A DNA stretch of 64,000 bases from Agarivorans litoreus (GCF_019649015.1 NZ_BLPI01000001.1:949501-1013500), one strand, 5' to 3'. Counted from the stretch's first letter, positions 1 through 9,834 are shown. Made by a program: numbers and translations. Notes: generated by a model from the letters alone, not told the origin.

Positions 1-163
1 GGTTAACCAGCGAGTAAGCACGAGCAATACGTTTGTTGTCTCGCATTTCAGACAACTTGATAAACTGCCCTGCAACAAAAGGGTCTATCTCTGCTTTAAT
101 GCGTAAGGAAAACAGTTCATCGTTCCAATCAATGCGTTGAATAACTTTACCTTCAGTCCACAT
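1..163 (-). CDS. fpr: Ferredoxin-NADP+ reductase, N-terminal part (cut by window start)
   Basis: The first 54 residues are visible, starting MWTEGKVIQRIDWND. They include the FAD-domain segment FVAGQFIKL and the FAD-binding RAYS motif typical of bacterial Fpr, the flavoprotein that moves electrons between NADPH and ferredoxin or flavodoxin in the cytoplasm. An AGGAG ribosome site lies just upstream of the ATG. The rest of the gene is outside the window, so the NADP domain cannot be judged. Confidence 0.85.
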   Translation of the reverse strand, partial: MWTEGKVIQRIDWNDELFSLRIKAEIDPFVAGQFIKLSEMRDNKRIARAYSLVN

Positions 164-187
164 AGTTGCTCCTGTTGTCACATCTCT

Positions 188-727
188 TTACTCTTTTGAC
201 GTTATCACATCACTATGGTGCTCAACAAAAATTAACTCTCTGGTGTCAAAGCCAAGCGCTTTAGCTTGATGTACCAAATCGGTACGAATGGCGTGCGATA
301 GCTCGGGGCTTCTGGCCAACAACCACAAATAGTCTCGGTTTGGCCCTGCAACTAGAGCATATTGATAGTCTTTTTCATCTAAAGCAAACACCACGTAAGC
401 GCCGTAAAATGGCCTAAAGAATGACACTTTCAAGTGTGCAACATCAGGCTCACTAACAAACTGTGCTACGCCTTCTGCTTCAAACCATTGGTGGTCTTGC
501 TCGGAAAAGCCTTTATTAAGAACAGATACCTTACCGTCATCACGCAGGGTATAAGTCGCAGTAACGTGGCTCATGCCGCGCTCAAATGAATGATCCAAGC
601 GGGCGATTTCGTACCAAGTGCCTAAGTACTTATCTAGATTGAAATTCTGAACAGGTTCAATACCTTCAGGCTTAGAACTGCAAGCACTCAATGCTAGCAT
701 AGCAATGATGATTAACACTTTTTGCAT
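188..727 (-). CDS. blc: Outer-membrane lipocalin (Blc family)
   Basis: A 179-residue lipoprotein. The signal peptide MQKVLIIIAMLALSACSS ends in a lipobox (LSAC), so the mature protein is lipid-anchored, probably in the outer membrane. The lipocalin signature NFNLDKYLGTWYEIARLDHS follows, then a beta-rich body with the C-terminal segment YLWLLARSPEL seen in Blc. Family members bind fatty acids or lysophospholipids. I start at the ATG at 727 because it opens the signal peptide and has an AGGGAAGG ribosome site; a longer in-frame extension upstream would put the signal peptide inside the protein. It lies just after the TSUP gene on the same strand, 32 bases away. Confidence 0.88.
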   Translation of the reverse strand: MQKVLIIIAMLALSACSSKPEGIEPVQNFNLDKYLGTWYEIARLDHSFERGMSHVTATYTLRDDGKVSVLNKGFSEQDHQWFEAEGVAQFVSEPDVAHLKVSFFRPFYGAYVVFALDEKDYQYALVAGPNRDYLWLLARSPELSHAIRTDLVHQAKALGFDTRELIFVEHHSDVITSKE

Positions 728-759
728 ACTACCTTCCCTATAAATTGGCGCTATGGGTT

Positions 760-1518
760 CTAAAACCACAATGCGGCCACGCAACCTACTAAGGTCATCA
801 CAAACAAAAACCATTTAAGCGTATTAGCAGCAGCTTTTATGGCAAATTTAACCGCGTAGTGCGCGCCAACAATATAACCAATAGCTAATATTAAACCCGG
901 TAGCCATAACACTTGGTCACGGGCGATAAAGACCACCAAGGCCACACTAGTAAAAGCAATGGTACATACTAATTTCAGCGCGTTAGCCCTAACTAAATCG
1001 TAGCGCAAACTCCCAGCCAACGCGGCAACCAAAATAAACCCGACCCCAGCTTGTACAAAACCGCCGTAAAAACCTGCGACGGCCAAGCTCCATTTAGCTG
1101 AGGGAGTATCTTTCATCTTACGCGCTTCAGTTCCTGCCTCGGGAGCAACAACACTAGGTTTAATCAGCATTAATGCCGCCATCGCCAGCATGGCGCCAAG
1201 CAACAAATATTTAATGATCCATGAAGGAGCATAGGAGGCCGCTACTGCGCCAACCAAACCACCCACCAAGGTTGGCCATAAAATTGGGGCTACGTCATCA
1301 GTGTCCAATTTACCGTGTTTTTTAAAGCCAAGTACCCCGGTTAAACACTGCAAAAAAATACCCACCCTATTGGTTGCGTTTGCAACCTCTGCAGGCATCC
1401 CCATTACCATTAACGCAGGAAGTGTTAGATTCGATCCCCCTCCCGCCAAGGTATTGATAACTCCAGCAAATAATCCTACTGTGAGTAACAACACTCCATG
1501 ATAAATTGTGAAATCCAT
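760..1518 (-). CDS. TSUP (TauE/SafE) family membrane permease
   Basis: A 252-residue protein with about eight hydrophobic segments and the two family half-motifs: GVINTLAGGGSNLTLPAL near the N-terminus and GFYGGFVQAGVGFILVAAL after residue 150. TSUP proteins export or import small sulfur or organic anions such as sulfite or sulfoacetate across the inner membrane. The substrate cannot be told from sequence. The gene is upstream of blc on the same strand and divergent from lhgO, but no functional link to either is apparent. Confidence 0.85.
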   Translation of the reverse strand: MDFTIYHGVLLLTVGLFAGVINTLAGGGSNLTLPALMVMGMPAEVANATNRVGIFLQCLTGVLGFKKHGKLDTDDVAPILWPTLVGGLVGAVAASYAPSWIIKYLLLGAMLAMAALMLIKPSVVAPEAGTEARKMKDTPSAKWSLAVAGFYGGFVQAGVGFILVAALAGSLRYDLVRANALKLVCTIAFTSVALVVFIARDQVLWLPGLILAIGYIVGAHYAVKFAIKAAANTLKWFLFVMTLVGCVAALWF

Positions 1519-1671
1519 TTAGCGCCTCATTAGCCCTTTAATAAGTTTGACCTTATCACTGACGCAGGCTTTATTCAGTAGCAGATTTATATCTTTAGTC
1601 TAAGCTGAGATTTTTCTATGCCAGAATAAACTTAACGTTATATGGATATCAGTAGTAAAAGGAATGGTTCA

Positions 1672-2877
1672 GTGAACTACGATTACAGCATTATTGGTGG
1701 AGGCATCGTAGGCCTTGCCAGCGCTTTAGAATTGATCAAGCGAAAACCTAGCGCCAAAATAGTGCTACTAGAAAAAGAATCTTCACTCGCCTTTCATCAA
1801 ACAGGCCATAACAGCGGCGTGATTCATGCTGGCGTTTACTACCAGCCAGGCAGCCTAAAAGCCGAATTCTGTAAGCAGGGTTTATTAGACACCATCAGCT
1901 TTTGCCAACAGCACGACATTCCCTACTTGCAATGCGGCAAACTACTCGTGGCCACTAATCACCAAGAGTTGAGTGATATGCAGGCGCTCGCCACACGCTG
2001 TGAGCTAAATGGCATTAAGGTAAAACCGCTTAACGCCAAACAACTGCAGGAAATAGAACCTAACATCGTTGGCTTAGGTGCTTTGCAAGTAAAAGACACC
2101 GGCATCGTTAGTTATCCTCAAATCTGCCAAAAACTGGCTGAGTTATTTCAACAAGCGGGCGGCGAAATTTTGCTGTCTCACCAAGTAACAGGATTGAGCG
2201 AACAAACCGATAAGGTATTGATTGATACGCAGCATGGTCAAATTAGTAGCCAATACCTTATTGCCTGCGGAGGGCTGATGGCCGACCGCCTATGCAACAT
2301 GCTTAAGCTAGATATCGATTTTCAAATTGTTCCTTATCGAGGCGAATACTATCAATTACAGCCTCGTCATAACCAGCTGATTAAACACCTTATTTACCCC
2401 ATCCCCAATCCCGATTTGCCATTTTTAGGAGTTCATCTTACCAAGATGATAGATGGCAGCGTCACCGTAGGGCCCAACGCCGTACAAGGTTGGTCAAGAG
2501 AGGGTTACAACAAGGGTTCTTTTAACCTTGTCGATACCAGAGAAATGCTCGGTTTCAAGGGGTTTTGGAAAGTGGCTAAACAACATTTTCGTAGCGGCTT
2601 CAGCGAAACTAAAGACTCCATGTTTAAATCAGGTTATCTGCAGCGGGTAAGAAAATACTGCCCTAGTTTAAACATTCACGATCTGCGCCCTTACCCTGCA
2701 GGCATTCGGGCTCAAGCAGTGTTAACAGATGGAACCTTGGTTCACGACTTTTTATTTGCAAGCAGCCCGCGTAGCTTGCACGTATGTAATGCGCCCTCGC
2801 CCGCAGCTACTTCTGCCTTCCCAATTAGTAGATATATTTGCGATAAGCTAGAGCAAGATTTAAGTCCATCAAAGTAA
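1672..2877 (+). CDS. lhgO: L-2-hydroxyglutarate dehydrogenase/oxidase LhgO
   Basis: FAD-dependent oxidoreductase of the DAO family that oxidises L-2-hydroxyglutarate to 2-oxoglutarate, feeding electrons to the membrane quinone pool. The Rossmann motif IIGGGIVGLASALEL is at the N-terminus. TGHNSGVIHAGVYYQPGS, IVPYRGEYYQL and the C-terminal GIRAQAV are characteristic of LhgO/YgaF. I prefer the GTG at 1672, which has AAAGGA eight bases upstream and gives an N-terminus (MNYDYSIIGGG) like the family. An in-frame ATG at 1642 would add ten residues but has no ribosome site. It stands alone, divergent from the TSUP gene; no csiD or gab genes are nearby. Confidence 0.88.
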   Translation: MNYDYSIIGGGIVGLASALELIKRKPSAKIVLLEKESSLAFHQTGHNSGVIHAGVYYQPGSLKAEFCKQGLLDTISFCQQHDIPYLQCGKLLVATNHQELSDMQALATRCELNGIKVKPLNAKQLQEIEPNIVGLGALQVKDTGIVSYPQICQKLAELFQQAGGEILLSHQVTGLSEQTDKVLIDTQHGQISSQYLIACGGLMADRLCNMLKLDIDFQIVPYRGEYYQLQPRHNQLIKHLIYPIPNPDLPFLGVHLTKMIDGSVTVGPNAVQGWSREGYNKGSFNLVDTREMLGFKGFWKVAKQHFRSGFSETKDSMFKSGYLQRVRKYCPSLNIHDLRPYPAGIRAQAVLTDGTLVHDFLFASSPRSLHVCNAPSPAATSAFPISRYICDKLEQDLSPSK

Positions 2878-2903
2878 CTCGCTAAGCTTAGCTATTAGCA
2901 AGG

Positions 2904-2926
2904 GTAGCCAATCGGCTGCTCTTTTT
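2904..2926 (+). terminator. Probable Rho-independent terminator after lhgO
   Basis: A six-pair stem GTAGCC / GGCTGC (one G-U pair) with a four-base loop is followed by CTTTTTATT. It lies 27 bases after the lhgO stop. The stem is short, so strength is uncertain. Confidence 0.5.
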
Positions 2927-3099
2927 ATTATAGGCGGCATTAAGCTTGGCTCTCTAACCAACAAGCAGAGCTTTAACACCTTAGAGCAAAGCTTGAAGTT
3001 GTAAATTACTACACCACTTGCACTAATCTAAGTTACCCCCTAGGCTAAAACGTCTAAGCAAGCAATAGCTTGGTTTCACTACTCACTAGGAAGTGCAAA

Positions 3100-3573
3100 A
3101 TGATAGAACTAGGGCAAGTTATTCCAGACACCCCATTAGCCGAACTTAATCAACAAGGTATGCAGAATCACACCAGCCATGAGCTGTTTGCGGGCAAAAA
3201 GGTGGTGCTATTTGCGGTACCCGGTGCATTTACCCCCACTTGTTCTGAAGCCCACCTCCCCGGATACGTCGTGTTGGCTGACGAAATAAAAGCCAAAGGC
3301 GTAGATCTTATTGCCTGTGTTTCAGTGAATGATGCCTTTGTTATGCAAGCATGGGGCGAAGCGCAAAACGCAGAAAATATACTGATGTTGGGCGATGGCG
3401 ATGCCAGTTTTACTAAAGCACTTGGTTTAGAAATGGACACCGCCAGTTTTGGCGGGGTACGTTCGCGGCGCTACGCAATGATAATTGATAACTTAACGGT
3501 CACTCAGCTAAATGTAGAACCGCCTAAATCCTTTGAGGTGAGCAAGGCCGAACATGTTCTTAGTCAACTATAA
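3100..3573 (+). CDS. Peroxiredoxin of the Prx5 type
   Basis: A 157-residue thiol peroxidase. The peroxidatic motif PGAFTPTCSEAHLPGY carries the catalytic Cys with the conserved Thr three residues before it; the later Arg is in GGVRSRRYAM. Prx5 enzymes reduce hydrogen peroxide and alkyl hydroperoxides using glutathione, glutaredoxin or thioredoxin. There is no glutaredoxin domain fused here. The ATG at 3100 has AGGAAG upstream; an upstream TTG frame start adds ten unlikely residues. It is followed after 17 bases by the nuclease gene. Confidence 0.9.
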   Translation: MIELGQVIPDTPLAELNQQGMQNHTSHELFAGKKVVLFAVPGAFTPTCSEAHLPGYVVLADEIKAKGVDLIACVSVNDAFVMQAWGEAQNAENILMLGDGDASFTKALGLEMDTASFGGVRSRRYAMIIDNLTVTQLNVEPPKSFEVSKAEHVLSQL

Positions 3574-3590
3574 ACATCAATAAACTAGCA

Positions 3591-4388
3591 ATGCTAAGCC
3601 GTCTAAATGCTCAACATCTAGTGGCAGTGAGATTTAGTATTGTTTTTATCTGTCTATTCTCACTGTCTCAAAGCTGTTTCGCCTTTGGCATGAAAGGGCA
3701 TCAACTAATCGCTTATATTGCCCAGCAACAACTCGACCCGCAAAGCCAAAAACACATAGAGCAAATACTTGATGGCAAAAGCATGGTGGTACTTGCAACA
3801 TGGGCAGACTATGCGAGAAAACAAAAAGCTTGGGAGCACACAGGCCCTTGGCACTACATTAATATTCCCAAAGGGCTGTCACTTGAGCAAAGCCAGCGAA
3901 ACCCCAAAGGAGATGTACTCAGCCAACTGGAGTATTTTGAACAGCAGCTCAAGCAGCCGAATATCAGTAAGTTAGAGCGCCAACAAGCCCTAAAGTTTTA
4001 TATTCACTTTGTGGGTGATATTCATCAACCTTTACATGTAGGTTACGCAAACGATCGGGGCGGTAATAAGGTCTCAGTTAGTTGGTATGGGGAAAACTCA
4101 AATCTACATCGGGTGTGGGATAGCCAACTACTTGATAGTAACAAGCTGTCATTGGGCAAATATGCCGAGCAACTTCAGCGCCAATATCCTAGCAACGACC
4201 CGCTTTTTCACTATGAAGAATGGCTAAATCAAAGCCGTGATCTATTGTCGGCTGTTTATCAAGTTGGCGATAAAAACTTATCCGATAACTACGCAAACCA
4301 ACATCTCCCCACTTTAGAGCTACAAATTGTTCGTGCCGGCAAGCGCTTAGCCGACAAGCTAAATCATATATTTAATAACAAGCGATAG
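3591..4388 (+). CDS. Secreted S1/P1-type zinc nuclease
   Basis: A 265-residue protein with a signal peptide of about 31 residues ending SQSCFA. Zinc ligands of the S1/P1 family are visible in order: the mature N-terminus FGMKGH, the Asp in TWADYAR, the His in GPWHYINIP, the HFVGDIHQPLH cluster, and HRVWD near residue 180. These enzymes cut single-stranded DNA and RNA and release 3'-phosphates, here in the periplasm or outside. The first mature residue appears to be Phe rather than the usual Trp; it would still supply backbone ligands. Close spacing to the peroxiredoxin gene suggests cotranscription without an obvious shared role. Confidence 0.85.
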   Translation: MLSRLNAQHLVAVRFSIVFICLFSLSQSCFAFGMKGHQLIAYIAQQQLDPQSQKHIEQILDGKSMVVLATWADYARKQKAWEHTGPWHYINIPKGLSLEQSQRNPKGDVLSQLEYFEQQLKQPNISKLERQQALKFYIHFVGDIHQPLHVGYANDRGGNKVSVSWYGENSNLHRVWDSQLLDSNKLSLGKYAEQLQRQYPSNDPLFHYEEWLNQSRDLLSAVYQVGDKNLSDNYANQHLPTLELQIVRAGKRLADKLNHIFNNKR

Positions 4389-4461
4389 AAATGCTGAGCT
4401 CTAAGTGATCCTAATTGTTTGAGCAACGTTATACTCAATATAATGTGAAGGAGCTGACAGC

Positions 4462-5421
4462 ATGAATAAATTTTCTAGCGACAAAATTTCTGTAGGTATT
4501 AGTAGCTGCTTGTTGGGTGAAGAAGTGCGCTACGATGGCGGACACAAACAATCGCGCTTTTGTCGCATCGAATTAGCCAAGTATTTTGATTTTGAACCCA
4601 CTTGCCCTGAAATGGCTATAGGCATGGGCACCCCAAGAAAAACCATTCGTTTAGTTCAGCAAGAAGACGTGATTAGCATCCAAGCCAGTGACGGCAGCTT
4701 CGATGTTACCGAAAAAATGCAACAGTACGCTAAGCGTCGTTTACCTCAGTTAAGTCATCATAGCGGTTACATCGTATGTGCAAAGTCTCCTAGCTGCGGT
4801 ATGGAACGAGTCAGCGTTTATTCACCGGCTAAAAACAATGCCACTAAAGACGGTGTTGGTATATTTACCGCCGAATTAATGAAAGCTTATCCCTTATTGC
4901 CAGTAGAAGAAGACGGCCGTTTAAATGACCCGGTACTGCGCGAAAACTTTGTTAACCGAGTATTTGCTTATCACCAGTGGAAAACTCTAGAGCACGAAGG
5001 TTTTACCGTGGCTAAAGTACAAGATTTTCATGTTAAATATAAATACTTATTGATGGCGCATCACCCTGCAAAATATCGCGAACTGGGTCCATTATTAGCC
5101 AACATTAGCAGCAATCAAGACCTAGAGGGTTTCGCTAACTACATCAAAGGTTTTATGGAAATTTTGAAACATAACTGTAGCCGTAAAAATCACTGTAATG
5201 TATTGCAACACTTGCAGGGCTACTTTAAGCGAGAAATCACCGCTCAACAGCGTGAAGAATTGGCCGAACGTATTCATCAATATCGAGAAGGTTTATTGCC
5301 CTTGTTAGTGCCCATTAGCCTTATACAGCACTACTTACGAGAGCACCCTAACCACTATGTGGCTAAACAAGCTTATTTAACGCCGCATCCCAACGAGCTA
5401 AAGCTACGTTACAGTTTGTAA
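4462..5421 (+). CDS. DUF523-DUF1722 fusion protein (YbgA type)
   Basis: A 319-residue two-domain protein. Residues 1-150 are DUF523, with cysteines in SSCLLGEEVRYDG, PTCPEMAIGMG and KSPSCGM. DUF523 proteins of the TudS group hold a [4Fe-4S] cluster on three such cysteines and remove sulfur from thiouracil, so a cluster and a desulfidase-like activity are plausible but not shown. Residues 190-305 are DUF1722 (LLMAHHPAKYRELGPLLAN), whose role is unknown. In other genomes this fusion often sits beside photolyase genes; none is in this window. An AAGGAG site precedes the ATG and a strong terminator follows. Confidence 0.8.
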   Translation: MNKFSSDKISVGISSCLLGEEVRYDGGHKQSRFCRIELAKYFDFEPTCPEMAIGMGTPRKTIRLVQQEDVISIQASDGSFDVTEKMQQYAKRRLPQLSHHSGYIVCAKSPSCGMERVSVYSPAKNNATKDGVGIFTAELMKAYPLLPVEEDGRLNDPVLRENFVNRVFAYHQWKTLEHEGFTVAKVQDFHVKYKYLLMAHHPAKYRELGPLLANISSNQDLEGFANYIKGFMEILKHNCSRKNHCNVLQHLQGYFKREITAQQREELAERIHQYREGLLPLLVPISLIQHYLREHPNHYVAKQAYLTPHPNELKLRYSL

Positions 5422-5443
5422 ATTTCCCTAACTGCAATTGTTT

Positions 5444-5473
5444 GCCCAATCGATGCTGGTTGGGCTTTTTTTT
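5444..5473 (+). terminator. Rho-independent terminator after the DUF523-DUF1722 gene
   Basis: Stem GCCCAA / TTGGGC with a ten-base loop, followed directly by eight T residues. It starts 22 bases after the stop codon. Confidence 0.85.
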
Positions 5474-5633
5474 ATTGCCAAGCCATCCAATAATGCTAAC
5501 GAAGCGATTTATTGCTTATTACCAGTAAATGCTGTGTTAAAGTAGCGCCGCTCGCCAAAAAAACTATACTCAAAGGCGAAACATTAAAACTAGACGACGC
5601 AAAATTTAGACTAAACGCTAACAAGAGAAAAAT

Positions 5634-6611
5634 ATGAATAATATATTTAAGTTATCACTTATTGCTTCGTTAACCCTTGGACTTACCGCCTGTGGTAGCG
5701 ATGACTCCGACAGCCAGCCCACTACAGCATTGGTCTCCTTTTCCATCGCAGACGCACCTGTCGATAGCGCCCAAGAAGTAAATGTAAGTTACGCTTCGTT
5801 AACCTTACAGCGTACAGACCAAGATGATATCGAATTACCCATTGAAGATGAAAATGGCGATCCGATAAGCATTAACCTACTTGATTACCAAAATGGTGAC
5901 AGCCTGTTAGTGCTAAGCGATGCAGAATTACCAGTTGGTGAATACAGTGAGCTAATCATAAATACTTATGAGTGCCCACAAAATCAAAATGGTGATACTC
6001 AATACTGTAACGTTGTAGAAGATTCGAATGCGGTACTACCGTTAAAAACGCCAAGTAATAAACTTCGTTTAGGTGGCTTTACAGTAACTACAGAGGGAAC
6101 TCAGGCCTATACTATCGACTTTAACTTGAGAAAATCGTTAGTGAGCACCGCTGGCGGTGCTAGCTACAACTTAAAACCTCATGGCGTAACTATTATTGAC
6201 AATACCACGGTTGGCAATGTCTCGGGCACTGTAGACCCAAACCTTCTCTCTGCAGGTGAATGTGTCGCTGACACAGGGAATGTTGTTTACCTTTACACCA
6301 GCCCTATTGCTGAAGAGTCTGTACTTGGTGATGAGTTTGATCCAGAAATAGACACCGAGGTTCCCGCGAATGTGGTTCAGCCTTACGCTTCGAAAATGGT
6401 TCAACTAGATAGTGAAACAGGTGAATACTCCTACAGTTTTGCTCACTTACCTGCTGCGGATTATTTACTAGCGTTTAGCTGTAGTGCTGTTAATGACGAT
6501 CCAGAACTTTATGACGAAATATTGATTGCAGACCCAAGTGAACAGCAAGCCACCATTTCAGTAGTATCAGGCGAAACAACAGAGTATAACTTTGTAGAAA
6601 ACATCGAATAG
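5634..6611 (+). CDS. DUF4382 domain lipoprotein
   Basis: A 325-residue secreted lipoprotein with signal peptide and lipobox (LGLTACGSDD). After a short acidic linker comes a DUF4382 domain, recognisable from VSFSIADAPVDSAQEVNVSY, TLQRTD, LLDYQNG and the DFNLRKSL region. The C-terminal 120 residues form another beta-rich segment. The protein is very acidic, as is common for marine cell-surface proteins. Function is not known; the family is found on the surface of marine gammaproteobacteria and Bacteroidetes. It appears to be a single-gene transcript. Confidence 0.75.
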   Translation: MNNIFKLSLIASLTLGLTACGSDDSDSQPTTALVSFSIADAPVDSAQEVNVSYASLTLQRTDQDDIELPIEDENGDPISINLLDYQNGDSLLVLSDAELPVGEYSELIINTYECPQNQNGDTQYCNVVEDSNAVLPLKTPSNKLRLGGFTVTTEGTQAYTIDFNLRKSLVSTAGGASYNLKPHGVTIIDNTTVGNVSGTVDPNLLSAGECVADTGNVVYLYTSPIAEESVLGDEFDPEIDTEVPANVVQPYASKMVQLDSETGEYSYSFAHLPAADYLLAFSCSAVNDDPELYDEILIADPSEQQATISVVSGETTEYNFVENIE

Positions 6612-6756
6612 CACTTTGCTGACGATAGTATGCTTGTAGCTGTTACAATCTAACACTATAAGCATACTTACTCAGCACCTACCTGCCCACTAATGACGAC
6701 AAAGCGGTCTGCTAAAGATAAGTGCTGATATATTCGAGCTGCTGACGACTTAAAAA

Positions 6757-6784
6757 GCCCAAAAAGCCCGCTAAGTTGCGGGCT
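6757..6784 (-). terminator. Rho-independent terminator of cvfB
   Basis: On the minus strand a seven-pair stem AGCCCGC / GCGGGCT with a six-base loop is followed by TTTTTGGGCTTTTT. It lies 24 bases past the cvfB stop. Confidence 0.8.
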
Positions 6785-6808
6785 AATCTGGCTAATAAAA
6801 AACGTTCA

Positions 6809-7645
6809 CTATTCTTTGTCGTTTAACACTATGCCAGTTTTACTAATGGTGATTAAACCTTCTTTATAAAGCTTACCAATCGCTTTTTTAAAGGTACCTT
6901 TACTTACACCAAAAATAGCAGAAATGGCTTGCGGGGTACTTTTATCACTCAAAGCCAAGTAGCCTTGCTCTTCGCGAAGCTTAGCTAAAATGGTGTCGCC
7001 AATATCAATGGCTTTTTGTATGCCGATGGGCTCTAAACTTACGTCTAACTTTTGGTCTTCTCGTACTTTTTGAATATAGCCAGTACCAGCATAACCCGCG
7101 CGAATACGCTTAAACACTTGATCGTAATACAGTACGCCCCAGTGCTTGTTATTTACCACTGCTTTGTAACCTAGCTCGGTACGCCCAGCGACCAATAACT
7201 CAACTTTGTCACCACGTTTGTAGTTGTGATCAGACTTATCGATGTAACGATCAAGTTTATTGCTGGCGGTAATGCGTTGCTCGTTGTCTAAGTAGACATA
7301 CACTACGTAATGACGATCAACTTCCATTGGCTGCTGTTGCTCACCAAAAGGTAAGAACAAATCTTTGTCTAGGCCCCAATCAAGGAAGATACCAACGTCG
7401 TTAATGTCCTTCACCTGCAAGTTAGCGCATTCACCTACTTGCACCAAAGGCTTCTGTAAAGTCGCTAATAGATTACCTTGGCTATCTCGGTAAACAAATA
7501 CCTCTATTTGCTGACCGATACTTAAATCAGTAGGCAGCTCTTTGCTTGGTAGCAAAACATCACCAAACTCGCCACCTTCTAGGTAGGCACCTAAGTCAGC
7601 CATTTCAATCACGGCTAGTTGATTAAGGCGTCCAATTTCTAGCAT
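6809..7645 (-). CDS. S1-type RNA-binding protein CvfB/YitL
   Basis: A 278-residue cytoplasmic protein built of repeated S1-like OB folds (GAYLEGGEFGDVLLP, VGIFLDWGLDKDLFLP) and a C-terminal winged-helix-like segment (AISAIFGVSKGTFKKAIGKL), the layout of CvfB. CvfB binds RNA and in Staphylococcus affects virulence-gene expression; its role in gammaproteobacteria is unclear. The ATG at 7645 has a GAGAG site and matches the family N-terminus MLEIGRLNQL. A longer in-frame extension of 23 residues lacks family support. Confidence 0.85.
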   Translation of the reverse strand: MLEIGRLNQLAVIEMADLGAYLEGGEFGDVLLPSKELPTDLSIGQQIEVFVYRDSQGNLLATLQKPLVQVGECANLQVKDINDVGIFLDWGLDKDLFLPFGEQQQPMEVDRHYVVYVYLDNEQRITASNKLDRYIDKSDHNYKRGDKVELLVAGRTELGYKAVVNNKHWGVLYYDQVFKRIRAGYAGTGYIQKVREDQKLDVSLEPIGIQKAIDIGDTILAKLREEQGYLALSDKSTPQAISAIFGVSKGTFKKAIGKLYKEGLITISKTGIVLNDKE

Positions 7646-7735
7646 TTTATCTCTCTTTTCACATTCGATAAGCTCAGTATGAGCCAATGCGCGAGTATAG
7701 CATGCATAGGCCAAGATGCACTTGGCTTAATTGGC

Positions 7736-9652
7736 TTAGGCTGGTTTTAAGGCATTAACAATAGTAGCGACTTGCTGGCTTACATCCGATTCAATTTTAG
7801 TTGCTAGTTCGTAGGCCGACTCTACTTGCGTTTTCACGGTGCTCATTTTGGAAGTGAAGCTACCTACATGCTCACTTTGTTCACGAATATACTCACTGGC
7901 TTGATGTGCCACTTGAGCAGAAGTTTCTGCTTGCTCACGCACTTGATGAGTGGTTTCCATTAGCTTAGAAGAAATAGCCTGTTGGTGCTCACTGGCTTCT
8001 GCTATGCCACCAATGTTTGACTCTAGGCTAGTCGAAGACAGTTTTAACTGATTCAAAATACCGGTTATTTCTTCTAGTGAAGTTTGAGTACGCATTGATA
8101 GCGTTCTAACTTCATCTGCCACCACGGCAAAACCACGGCCATGTTCACCGGCCCGAGCCGATTCAATAGCCGCATTTAAAGCGAGTAAGTTAGTTTGCTC
8201 GGCAATACTGCGAATCACATCCAAAATTGCGCTCACGTCTGTGACGGCTTTTACCAAGGTTGCCAATGACTCTCGCCCTTCAATAACAGCGGTACTGGTG
8301 CGCTTACTGGCATTCATCACCTGCTCTACATTTTGCTGCGATTCGTTCATCGCGCTCTGGGTAGCGTTGGCATTGTGCTCTACATCGCTAGAAACCTGAT
8401 TAAGCTGCTCTGTTAATGCGCGCAGTTGTTCCATCAGCAATTGAGATTCAGCTACTTGGTGATCGGTTTGCTCTGAGGTTAAGTACACCTCACGTACCTG
8501 TTTAGTCACCGAATCGAGTGAATTAGATACAACAGATAGCTGCTTATTCTTAAGCTCTTCTAAGTCTTCTTGCTTGGCTAGCAGCTGGTTAAAGAAAGTC
8601 GCAATCTCGCCAATTTCGGTATTTTTTCGGCGTACTTTTAATCGCTCGATACTGCCGTTTTCAACGAGTGAGGCAAAGCCATTTCGCAGTTCACGAAGCG
8701 GTTTTAATACGGTGCTTTGCATCACAACTTGCATTACGATGGCAATTAGCAAAATTAAGCCCGCAACACTGTATAGGGTAATCTTAACCGTTTGGGTAAC
8801 CCCATCTCGCTGCTTAATAACACCTTGCTCAGCTTGAGATATCTGCTGTGTAAGTAACTCAATGTCGGCCGCTAATGCGCTGCGTAATACCATCCGTTGT
8901 TCGATTAAAGCGTTAGTCGATTGCAGCTCTCTTGGGTAGCGCTGAGTTAAACTTACTAACTCGCTCTTTATCTCTTCGGCTAAATCGACAGCTTCTTCAG
9001 GGTCGCCTAAGGCAAACTCATCAACTTCAACTTCACTCATCACCCCCAACAATGGTAAAGCATCAATTGCTTTTGCTTGTTTGTTTACCCGCAAAAATGC
9101 ATCGTCGTAAGCAGTTTTACTGTTGGCACTAGGGTCTGCAAAGTAGCGGCTTCGCTGCATAGATAAGTTAACCAAAGCATTGAGTAACTCACTGCCTTGC
9201 TGGATATAATCTCGTGACTTGGCACCATTAGCGCTTAAGCCATAATCTACGGTGCTGTCTGCCCAACCAAGCATTTCACGCTCTGCATTTATCAACAAGC
9301 CTTGCTCATTACCGCTGAGTTTGCCCAGTGCTAAATAACGGTCTTGCAAGGCACTATGTAGCTGATTTAGCAGCTCAGCCAAGCCAGGCAAATGCTGCTG
9401 ATTGGAGCGCTCTACCAGTTCCAGCAGCAAACGCTCAGCTTCACTAAGCTCTAACGCGTTACCGGTATTTAAGTAATTGTTTACCTTAGCCACCAGCTGG
9501 CTATTAAACTGAGATTTAAGAGATTGATAATTCTGTAGCTGCTGATTGGAGCTCGACAACTCAACTAAAGAAAAATATAAGGCTGCAATTAACACCGCAC
9601 TTACGGCAAATAATGCTATCGCAGATAGTCTAGAGAATCGTGATACTCGCAT
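7736..9652 (-). CDS. Methyl-accepting chemotaxis protein
   Basis: A 638-residue chemoreceptor. A membrane segment at residues 10-30 and another near 295-315 flank a mostly helical periplasmic sensor domain. A HAMP region follows ([20 protein letters not shown]). The signalling domain has the conserved hairpin tip, [20 protein letters not shown] then [15 protein letters not shown], which contacts CheA and CheW. There is no C-terminal CheR-binding pentapeptide; it ends [10 protein letters not shown]. The ligand is unknown. GGAG precedes the ATG at 9652. No other chemotaxis genes are close. Confidence 0.92.
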   Translation of the reverse strand: MRVSRFSRLSAIALFAVSAVLIAALYFSLVELSSSNQQLQNYQSLKSQFNSQLVAKVNNYLNTGNALELSEAERLLLELVERSNQQHLPGLAELLNQLHSALQDRYLALGKLSGNEQGLLINAEREMLGWADSTVDYGLSANGAKSRDYIQQGSELLNALVNLSMQRSRYFADPSANSKTAYDDAFLRVNKQAKAIDALPLLGVMSEVEVDEFALGDPEEAVDLAEEIKSELVSLTQRYPRELQSTNALIEQRMVLRSALAADIELLTQQISQAEQGVIKQRDGVTQTVKITLYSVAGLILLIAIVMQVVMQSTVLKPLRELRNGFASLVENGSIERLKVRRKNTEIGEIATFFNQLLAKQEDLEELKNKQLSVVSNSLDSVTKQVREVYLTSEQTDHQVAESQLLMEQLRALTEQLNQVSSDVEHNANATQSAMNESQQNVEQVMNASKRTSTAVIEGRESLATLVKAVTDVSAILDVIRSIAEQTNLLALNAAIESARAGEHGRGFAVVADEVRTLSMRTQTSLEEITGILNQLKLSSTSLESNIGGIAEASEHQQAISSKLMETTHQVREQAETSAQVAHQASEYIREQSEHVGSFTSKMSTVKTQVESAYELATKIESDVSQQVATIVNALKPA

Positions 9653-9834
9653 AAAAACTCCATTCGCAGATTGGCTAAAAATAGCTCTGCGGCAATCCCT
9701 AACAGGCCTATTAGGCGCTAATTTGGGCAAAGATTTTATGACTAAAATATGACAATAATATTACATTGACAACTGTGTTAAAAATAGAAAAGCATTTGAT
9801 ATATAAATGAAAAATAACAATTACAGCAACTTAA

